A stretch of 58,409 bases of DNA from Planctomycetota bacterium (GTDB lineage: Bacteria > Planctomycetota > Planctomycetia > Pirellulales > Lacipirellulaceae). Both the position numbers and the translations under genes were made by a program. A model generated the notes under the pieces. It made no database searches. It worked only from the letters and a program-made list of their open reading frames with translations, and was not told the origin of the DNA. The stretch is from the NCBI GenBank assembly GCA_013152205.1, contig JAADGV010000118.1:1-58409 (forward strand). The letters run 5' to 3'. Below, piece after piece: positions 51,229 through 58,409 of this stretch (position 1 is the first letter of the stretch; each line of letters starts with the position of its first letter).

Positions 51229-51523
51229 GGTTTGATGGGGATGCTGGCTGGTTGAAGTCTGATGACAAGCGTCCAGCAAGTGACAACGCCCCAACCACCG
51301 CGTCTGAGCCCAAAAAAGTATTCGTTTCAGAGCGAATTTAAGAGAATTTCTGCTATTTCCATGCTATCTGCCGCTGCAACAATCGGTCGCATTATCCGCG
51401 CCGTTAGGGTAAAATGATGCCTAGGGAAAGCGGTTTGGCCGAGGTGACTAGAATTTGTACGCCGTCGGCTGGGGGAAAAGCGATCGGGTCGGATACCTAA
51501 TTCACTTTGGGGTACTCTCGCAC
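51229..51523. other. Intergenic region
   Basis: About 295 bp with no supported gene. The open frame of the next protein extends to 51455 but its signal-anchor begins at the ATG at 51524. Confidence 0.45.
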
Positions 51524-52474
51524 ATGATTAACCGAGTCTTCGTATCAGCAGTGGTTGCATTGTGGCTAGGCAGCATGACATGGCTGGTCGTCGACCGGAT
51601 TCTCCCTTCGCTTTTTTCAGGGAATCCCCCGCGAGTGAGCGCCTATAACACGGGCGAAGTGGTGGCTTGGCGGGTCCATTGGGACAAGAAACCGGTTGGC
51701 TGGGCTGGGAGTGTGCGGCTGGAAGGCGAGGGAGGCACAACGGAGTTGCACAATCGGGTTGTCATGGAAAATCTCCCGTTGATGGAGTTGGCTCCTTTCT
51801 GGATGCGTCAGGTGATGGGAAGTGTGGGCGAATTGTCGTTCGATGCTTTGACCCGAATCGAAATAGACTCGCTAGGTAATTTCTCAGCGTTCGAGAGCCG
51901 CATCTCGTTGAATGACGTACCTTCGGTGCTTAGCGTTCAAGGTCGGGTCCGCGATTCGCAATTAGAATTGCAGCTACGCTCCGGCGTTTTTTCGTCTTCG
52001 TCGTCGGTGTATATGCCAAATAGTAAGGCCCTCAGCGAAGCGCTTTTCCCAGGAGCTCGTTTGCCCCTGATGTATGTTGGTCGCAGTTGGTGTGAAGAAG
52101 TTTACAGTCCTTTTCATGCCCCGGGCGATCCGGTCAAGGTGGTGCAAGCGAAAGCGGTCTCGACGGATTCAATGTTTTATCAAGGAAAAATCCGCCGAGT
52201 CGTGCGAGTGGAATATCGGGCTATTGTAGGAGCGGGGGTGAAGAAAAATGCCCAACTGCAAGCCGTATCATGGGTCGACCGAGGTGGCGACGTACTGCGC
52301 CACGATGTATTCTTCGCCGGTGCAAAAATGCGTTTTGAGCGATTAGATAAAAACGAAGCTGCTAAAGTAGGGGTCGATCTGTTTGAGCGGTTGACCCGAC
52401 AAGGCGCGGAGATAAATTTGCCCGAGCCGCCGGCGGAGGCAGAATCCAAGAAGGCCCAACGGCCAGCCGCTTGA
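51524..52474 (+). CDS. Membrane-anchored protein of unknown function next to an ABC exporter
   Basis: About 316 residues from MINRVFVS. An uncleaved signal-anchor lies at about 3-25 (VSAVVALWLGSMTWLVV). The rest is a beta-rich extracytoplasmic domain with a Ser-rich patch (SGVFSSSSSVYMP) and a Pro/Glu tail. No known motif. The ABC ATPase gene begins 86 bp later on the same strand, so it may be an accessory part of that transporter, though this rests on position alone. Confidence 0.7.
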   Translation: MINRVFVSAVVALWLGSMTWLVVDRILPSLFSGNPPRVSAYNTGEVVAWRVHWDKKPVGWAGSVRLEGEGGTTELHNRVVMENLPLMELAPFWMRQVMGSVGELSFDALTRIEIDSLGNFSAFESRISLNDVPSVLSVQGRVRDSQLELQLRSGVFSSSSSVYMPNSKALSEALFPGARLPLMYVGRSWCEEVYSPFHAPGDPVKVVQAKAVSTDSMFYQGKIRRVVRVEYRAIVGAGVKKNAQLQAVSWVDRGGDVLRHDVFFAGAKMRFERLDKNEAAKVGVDLFERLTRQGAEINLPEPPAEAESKKAQRPAA

Positions 52475-52560
52475 CTCCTACTCTTGCTTAGCGATGATAC
52501 TGCTGACGCCTTCCAACATTGCTTTCAGTTTCTCCATGTCGAAATGATGCGCTGGGTAAC

Positions 52561-53277
52561 ATGATTCATTTTCAGCGTGTTACCCGGAAATATGGAGACC
52601 GTATTGCCGTCAATCAGCTTGAGCTTTCCGTTTCGAGCGGGCAATTGCTTGCCATGCTGGGGCATAATGGGGCAGGAAAGTCGACTTCGCTGAAAATGCT
52701 AGTCGGCCTGCTACGCCCTAGCGAAGGAGTCGTTCAGGTTGGCCCCTACGATGTGGCGAAAAACCCTCGGGAGTCTAGTCGGCTCATTGGCTACGTTCCC
52801 GATCAGCCCTATTTGTACGATAAGCTCTCGGGCCGAGAGTTTCTTGAGTTTGTCGCAGAGATGCATGGCCTGACTGCATCCGAGACTCGCGAAGCGTTGG
52901 ACCGCGAAGCCACAAGATTTGAGCTAGGTGATTTTCTCGACCGGCTGACCGAAAGCTATTCGCACGGGATGCGACAGCGAACGGTATTTGCCGCGGCACT
53001 GATCCATCAGCCCGAAGTTCTTGTTGTCGACGAACCGATGGTTGGTCTCGATCCGCATAGCATTCGGCTTGTGAAAGACTTGATGAGAGAATACGTGGAT
53101 GTGGGAAGAACCGTACTTATGTCGACTCACATGCTGAGCGTGGCAGAAGAAATTGCAGATCGTGTTGCGGTGCTGAAATCGGGAACGCTCTTGTTTGAAG
53201 GCAAGGTCTCTGAGTTGCGTTTGAATGCCCCAGACGCAACGCTGGAGTCACTCTACCTATCCCTCATGGACCAGTAA
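52561..53277 (+). CDS. ABC transporter ATP-binding protein
   Basis: A 238-residue nucleotide-binding protein: Walker A GHNGAGKS (34-41), Q-loop region YVPDQPYLYDKL, ABC signature as SHGMRQR (LSGGQ variant), Walker B VLVVDEP with the catalytic glutamate, and H-loop STHM. The SHGM signature is typical of ABC-2 exporters. It pairs with the permease 66 bp downstream. Confidence 0.93.
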   Translation: MIHFQRVTRKYGDRIAVNQLELSVSSGQLLAMLGHNGAGKSTSLKMLVGLLRPSEGVVQVGPYDVAKNPRESSRLIGYVPDQPYLYDKLSGREFLEFVAEMHGLTASETREALDREATRFELGDFLDRLTESYSHGMRQRTVFAAALIHQPEVLVVDEPMVGLDPHSIRLVKDLMREYVDVGRTVLMSTHMLSVAEEIADRVAVLKSGTLLFEGKVSELRLNAPDATLESLYLSLMDQ

Positions 53278-53343
53278 TTTTTTTCTTTTGCAACTATTAA
53301 ATCGACTTGCCGAACAACGATCAGCAAGATAAGAACCTAGCAC

Positions 53344-55170
53344 ATGCCTACGCCTCCCGCCAATCCTAACATCCCAGCAAACTTGCCGGTCGATAGCGTT
53401 TGCGAACACCTTCCTTCGGAAGAGCGCGAGAGGCAGATTTTCTGGAAGCTGCGTTGGCGGACAGGATGCAGCCAACTTCGGCACTTCGTCACGAAAGCCC
53501 GATTGCGAACGAGCTTGGTAGTGGGGCTAAGCTTGCTGTTTTGGTGCGGACTGTTTGCGATGTTCTATGGCGGTTTCGACTTTATCATCAAGAACGTCGG
53601 GCCGCCTGGCGTGGCCTACCATGCACAGACGGTGCAATTCATCTTTACCCTTTTCTTTGCTTCGCTGCAGGTGATGCTGATTTTTTCATCCGGCATTATT
53701 CTTTATGGCGGACTGTATTCCTCGGTTGAGATAAATTTTTTATTGACTCTGCCGGTGCGTGACTCCCGGCTCGTCAATTACCGTTTTCAAGAAGCCGTCT
53801 TTTTCAGCAGTTGGGGGTTCTTTTTACTTGCCAGCCCAATGATGGTGGCATACGGCTTGGTTGTTTCGGCCCCTTGGTACTATTTTGCCCAGCTACCGGG
53901 ATTGATGTTGTCGTTTGCCTATATTCCGTGTGCCCTAGGAGCGATTGCTTGCCTGTTGCTCATCAGTCGGTTGCCAAAATTGCGAGGCATTGTTGTGGGC
54001 ACCGCTGCTTTAGTGATTATTAGCTTGGCTTACCTCTCGATTTGGCAAACGCTGAGTTTATCTCATGATGAATCGGTAAACGCGACCTGGTTTTCGGAGA
54101 CCTTTCGTCGGTTTGAATTCACGCGAGGAGAATGGCTTCCGAGCACTTGGCTAAGCAACGGGTTGCTTGACGCTGCGCGACCCTACAATCAAGACCCTAA
54201 CGATTTGCCTTGGCTTGAGAGTGGTAAGTATTTAGTCGTACTTGTCTCGAATGCTTTGCTGTTGCATGTCATCGTGCTATGGCTAGGCAATCGACTGTTT
54301 CGCAAGAGCTATTGTAGCCTGCACTCTCGCCAAGCTCGCGAATCGAGAACAGGGTCTGTCTGGATCGACCGAATCGCAAACGGTTTTCTGTTTCCTCTTC
54401 CGAAACAAACCCGGCTATTGATTATCAAAGACTTACGATTGTTTCGGCGTGATCCGGCGCAGTGGTCGCAATTTTTGATTTTCTTCGGCCTGCTCTTGCT
54501 GTATTTCGCCAACCTCGACCGCTTTCGGCAACAGCGAGCCGACCTTAGTGCGCAGACGTGGGTCAACATTGTGAGCTTTCTAAACCTTGCCGTTGTGGGG
54601 TTGATTTTGTCGACATTTACCACACGATTTATCTACCCACTCATCAGCTTGGAAGGCAAACGGTTTTGGATTCTTGGGAGACTCCCTGTCGAACGTGACA
54701 CGATCTTGTGGGGGAAGTTTCTTTTTGCTGCTGGGGGCTCGTGGCTACCATGCGCAGGGCTGGTGCTGACTAGCGATTTGGTGCTGAATGTTTCGGGGAT
54801 GGTTGTCTCGGTGCATCAGGCAACCTGTTTGATGTTGTGCATCGGATTGTCTGGCATGGCTGTTGGACTAGGGGCGATGATGCCGAACTTCCAAGAACAA
54901 TCGCCCTCGAAGATAGCCGCAGGTTTTGGGGGCACGCTGAATCTGGTACTTAGTGCTCTCTATATCTTGGCGGTAGTCGTACTGACAGCGTTGCCGTGTC
55001 ATTTCATTTTATTAGCGTCGAGTGGGGGAGTCGCCTCGCAGATGCTAAAAGCAGGCACTCTAGCCGCTTGGCTAGGCGTGGGGCTTGTCAGTTCGTTAGT
55101 CCTGGCATGTTTGGTGACAATTGTTCCGCTACGCAGCGGGCTTCGGGCATTTCGTCGGCTCGAGGTTTAG
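53344..55170 (+). CDS. Large ABC-2 type permease
   Basis: A 608-residue membrane protein with about 12 hydrophobic helices in two halves, separated by a hydrophilic region near 330-370. The N-terminal 60 residues are cytoplasmic. No MacB or FtsX-type signature is visible. Its length suggests both halves of a dimeric permease in one chain. It partners the upstream ATPase; the substrate is unknown. Confidence 0.85.
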   Translation: MPTPPANPNIPANLPVDSVCEHLPSEERERQIFWKLRWRTGCSQLRHFVTKARLRTSLVVGLSLLFWCGLFAMFYGGFDFIIKNVGPPGVAYHAQTVQFIFTLFFASLQVMLIFSSGIILYGGLYSSVEINFLLTLPVRDSRLVNYRFQEAVFFSSWGFFLLASPMMVAYGLVVSAPWYYFAQLPGLMLSFAYIPCALGAIACLLLISRLPKLRGIVVGTAALVIISLAYLSIWQTLSLSHDESVNATWFSETFRRFEFTRGEWLPSTWLSNGLLDAARPYNQDPNDLPWLESGKYLVVLVSNALLLHVIVLWLGNRLFRKSYCSLHSRQARESRTGSVWIDRIANGFLFPLPKQTRLLIIKDLRLFRRDPAQWSQFLIFFGLLLLYFANLDRFRQQRADLSAQTWVNIVSFLNLAVVGLILSTFTTRFIYPLISLEGKRFWILGRLPVERDTILWGKFLFAAGGSWLPCAGLVLTSDLVLNVSGMVVSVHQATCLMLCIGLSGMAVGLGAMMPNFQEQSPSKIAAGFGGTLNLVLSALYILAVVVLTALPCHFILLASSGGVASQMLKAGTLAAWLGVGLVSSLVLACLVTIVPLRSGLRAFRRLEV

Positions 55171-55189
55171 ATCGAGCGTTCCGCCCCAC

Positions 55190-55230
55190 CGGGACGGTGG
55201 GACTATGTAGGCCGGCCTCTGGGTCGGAAG
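55190..55230. repeat. CCACCGGGACGGTGG-type repeat, copy 2
   Basis: CCACCGGGACGGTGGGACTA then TGTAGGCCGGCCTCTGGGTC. The hairpin CCACCG / CGGTGG is perfect here. It matches 22971-23025, and lies 20 bp after the permease gene. Confidence 0.78.
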
Positions 55231-55330
55231 AGTCGATGCACGCAGCCATGATACGCTCTAGTCGGCCCTCTCAAGGCGTTCTATAATCACAGGCGTAAAG
55301 CTTGCCCGAGATTCTGATTTATAGGTCAAA

Positions 55331-56138
55331 ATGACAGCCTCCGACGCCCGTTCTATGCCCCAGCTGCGTATCGGCGCAGTGAATTATCTGAATACCAAAC
55401 CGCTGGTTTATGGGTTGGACGAGCTGCTGCCCAATGATGACGTTTGCTATGACTTGCCGAGCAGGCTGGCCGACTCGCTGGCCGCTGAAAAACTCGATAT
55501 TGCTTTGGTGCCCTCGATTGAACTCGCCGACCACCCGGAATGGCGAGTTGTCTCAAATGCTTGCATTGGCTGCCTGGGCCCGGTGCTAAGTGTGAAATTG
55601 CTGTTTCGCACTCCCCCGGCAGAAGTTCGTACGCTGGCCTTAGACGAGGGCTCGCGTACAAGCGCTGTGTTGGCACAGATCTTATTGAGCGAGATTCACA
55701 GCGTCCGCCCCGAACTCACATGCTTGCCGATTGGCGATGGCCCGCAAGCGGCTGATACGGATGCCGTGCTCATGATTGGCGATCGGGCGATCCAGGGCGA
55801 TGACCGCCAATATGTCGAAGTTTGGGATTTGGGCGACCGCTGGTGTCGCTGGTCGGAGTTGCCGATGGTGTTTGCCATGTGGGTAGCCCGCCCAGGTGTC
55901 GACGTTGGCGAAGCGGGAATCGCCCTAGAAGCAGCACGCGATGCGGGCTGTCGTCACCTTTCAGAAATTGCCCACCAACAAGCAAGGCTGATGAATCTGC
56001 CTGTTGAATTGGTAGAAGATTATTTTTGCAAGAACCTTTATTTCTACTTGGGTAGTCAACAGCTTCAAGGTTTGGAGTTGTTCTACCAACATGCCACCAA
56101 ACTTGGGCTTATTAGCGCCCCACCACGAGTCACTGTCG

Positions 56139-56164
<26 letters not shown>
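55331..56164 (+). CDS. mqnA: Chorismate dehydratase MqnA
   Basis: MqnA removes water from chorismate to give 3-enolpyruvylbenzoate, the first step of the futalosine route to menaquinone. The 277-residue periplasmic-binding-protein fold shows the family start IGAVNYLNTKPLVYGL, SRLADSLAAEKLDIALVPS, LALDEGSRTSAVLAQILL and LPMVFAMWVARP. There is no signal peptide, as expected for the cytoplasmic enzyme. Its 3' end overlaps mqnC by 26 bp, suggesting translational coupling. Confidence 0.94.
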
Positions 56165-57278
<1,114 letters not shown>

Positions 57279-57429
57279 CTGGGCGACAGAAGTTGCTACG
57301 CAGACGGGGCGTGGGCTGTTATTCTTCAAAGATAGAGGCCGACTTAGGTTCTCCGCTGCCCGGCGTTTGGAAACTCGGGCCAGATCCGTCCAAGGCATCT
57401 CCGCCAGCCCCGTTTGAGCCCCTTTGCGT

Positions 57430-58236
57430 ATGCCCGACTCGCAAACCATGATTGAAGCTCGGTCGTTGACCAAGGCTTATGCCGACCTGCGTCGGGGGCC
57501 GTTTGTCGCCCTGGATTCGCTAAGTTTTACGGCTCGGGCTGGCGAGGTTTTTGGCCTGCTCGGCCCCAATGGAGCAGGGAAGACCACGGCTCTTCGGATT
57601 CTAAGCACAGTCCTTCAACCTACCAGCGGTAGTGCGATTATCAACGGGTACGACTGTGTGACGCAGCCTGCTTTGGTACGTCGGCATATTGGTTTCATGT
57701 CGGCCAGCACGGCGGTTTACGACCGCATGACAGCCTGGGAGATGGTGGAGTATTTTGGGCGTCTTTATGGATTGGAGCAGGAAGAGCTGAGAGACCGCAT
57801 GGAGGTACTCTTCGAGCGGCTGAAAATGCAAAACATCCGCGATCTATTAGGCGCGAAGATGTCGACCGGAATGAAACAGAAAGTGTCGATCGCTCGAGCA
57901 ATCGTGCATGACCCGCCTGTTTTGATCTTTGATGAGGCAACCAGCGGGCTGGATGTGTTGGTTGCCCGAGCTTTATTAGACACGGTGTCTGAACTACGCG
58001 ACCAAGGAAAATGTATTGTCTTCTCGACCCACATCATGCGCGAGGCAGAGCGGCTATGCGACCAGGTAGCGATCATGCACCAAGGCCGTCTGTTGGCCAA
58101 TGGCACCTTAGAGGAACTGTGTGAGACGCATGGCCATTCTGACCTGGAAGACCTGTTTTTTGATTTGATCCAGGAGCAAGAGGAAGGCCAATCGGAAAGT
58201 ACCGCCACGGTAAGTGAGAGGAAAACTAAACACTAA
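57430..58236 (+). CDS. ABC transporter ATP-binding protein, NatA-like
   Basis: A 268-residue ATPase with Walker A GPNGAGKT (45-52), signature STGMKQK, Walker [13 protein letters not shown] with the catalytic glutamate, and H-loop [14 protein letters not shown]. This matches the NatA sodium-exporter-like group of ABC-2 ATPases. A TTG at 57424 and an ATG at 57448 are alternative starts. The permease would be expected downstream, but 58237-58409 holds only repeat-like sequence, so the partner is either absent or beyond the window. Confidence 0.92.
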   Translation: MPDSQTMIEARSLTKAYADLRRGPFVALDSLSFTARAGEVFGLLGPNGAGKTTALRILSTVLQPTSGSAIINGYDCVTQPALVRRHIGFMSASTAVYDRMTAWEMVEYFGRLYGLEQEELRDRMEVLFERLKMQNIRDLLGAKMSTGMKQKVSIARAIVHDPPVLIFDEATSGLDVLVARALLDTVSELRDQGKCIVFSTHIMREAERLCDQVAIMHQGRLLANGTLEELCETHGHSDLEDLFFDLIQEQEEGQSESTATVSERKTKH

Positions 58237-58409
58237 AAAGCTAAAAAGGAAACCGCTAATGAACGCAAATACACACTAATGGGTGAAAGGCAAATGAAAA
58301 AACAGGTTTGAGATCAGTGTTTATTGTCCTTGCGATGGGTATAAAACCCTCGCCTTTAGGCGAAACCTTTAGGATCTTATACTGGGGGGATGGAAAACTA
58401 TCGAACGGG
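58237..58409. other. Repeat-like intergenic sequence at the window end
   Basis: It contains AACCGCTAATGAACGCAAAT, related to the block at 19.7-19.85 kb, and a small hairpin CGCCTTTAGGCG (58351-58362). No gene is visible. Confidence 0.55.

Overview
The window looks like a chromosomal segment of a planctomycete, probably of the Pirellulales. I judge this from protein content alone: PEP-CTERM proteins (one with a dockerin-like calcium-loop region), a Ser/Thr kinase with the N-terminal module common in planctomycetes, the futalosine menaquinone pathway (MqnA and MqnC), a DUF2961 glycosidase-like protein, a bacterial animal-type haem peroxidase, a sulfatase-fold protein, and a YdeP-type molybdopterin oxidoreductase. 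No rRNA, tRNA, CRISPR array, transposase, integrase or phage gene was recognised.

Layout. 0.1-2.1 kb: a minus-strand pair, a Gfo/Idh/MocA oxidoreductase followed by myo-inositol oxygenase. 2.4-5.9 kb: glycosyltransferase, Maf nucleotide pyrophosphatase, RluA-type pseudouridine synthase, membrane-anchored Ser/Thr kinase. 6.5-11 kb: a small membrane protein, a secreted neutral-ceramidase-like enzyme, MobB and a GAF/AAA+/Fis enhancer-binding regulator. 11.3-19.6 kb: FabI, a secreted HExxH protein, a metallophosphoesterase-like protein, a YgbA-family protein, a DUF2961 protein, DinB, STAS and cold-shock proteins. 20-21.6 kb: a CdsA-like and PlsC pair. 21.7-32.4 kb: a polysaccharide locus in two divergent arms. 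The minus arm carries a CelD/FemAB-like acetyltransferase, a polysaccharide deacetylase, a flippase and a GT4. The plus arm carries a chain-length determinant, an O-antigen ligase, a WecG/TagA glycosyltransferase and a sulfatase-fold protein. It is followed by two PEP-CTERM proteins (32.5-35.2 kb) and a 1302-residue secreted protein. 39.7-50 kb: Dus, QueG, a secreted Gly/Tyr-rich protein, a lipoprotein, a shortened SecA paralogue, a YdeP-type oxidoreductase, AroA and a zinc-ribbon protein. 50.6-58.2 kb: two anchored unknown proteins, an ABC-2 type exporter (ATPase plus permease), MqnA-MqnC and a second ABC ATPase.

The most distinctive DNA-level feature is the intergenic repeat load. At least seven separate short families, mostly able to form hairpins, sit almost entirely between genes and often directly at gene 3' ends. 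In two places a repeat supplies the last codons or the stop of a gene. An unrelated repeat of about 100 bp occurs twice, once just before the glycosyltransferase at 2401 and once in the divergent promoter region of the polysaccharide locus. Strong biological leads are the polysaccharide locus with neighbouring PEP-CTERM substrates but no exosortase in view, the C-terminally truncated SecA paralogue, and a sulfatase-fold protein lacking the formylglycine residue.
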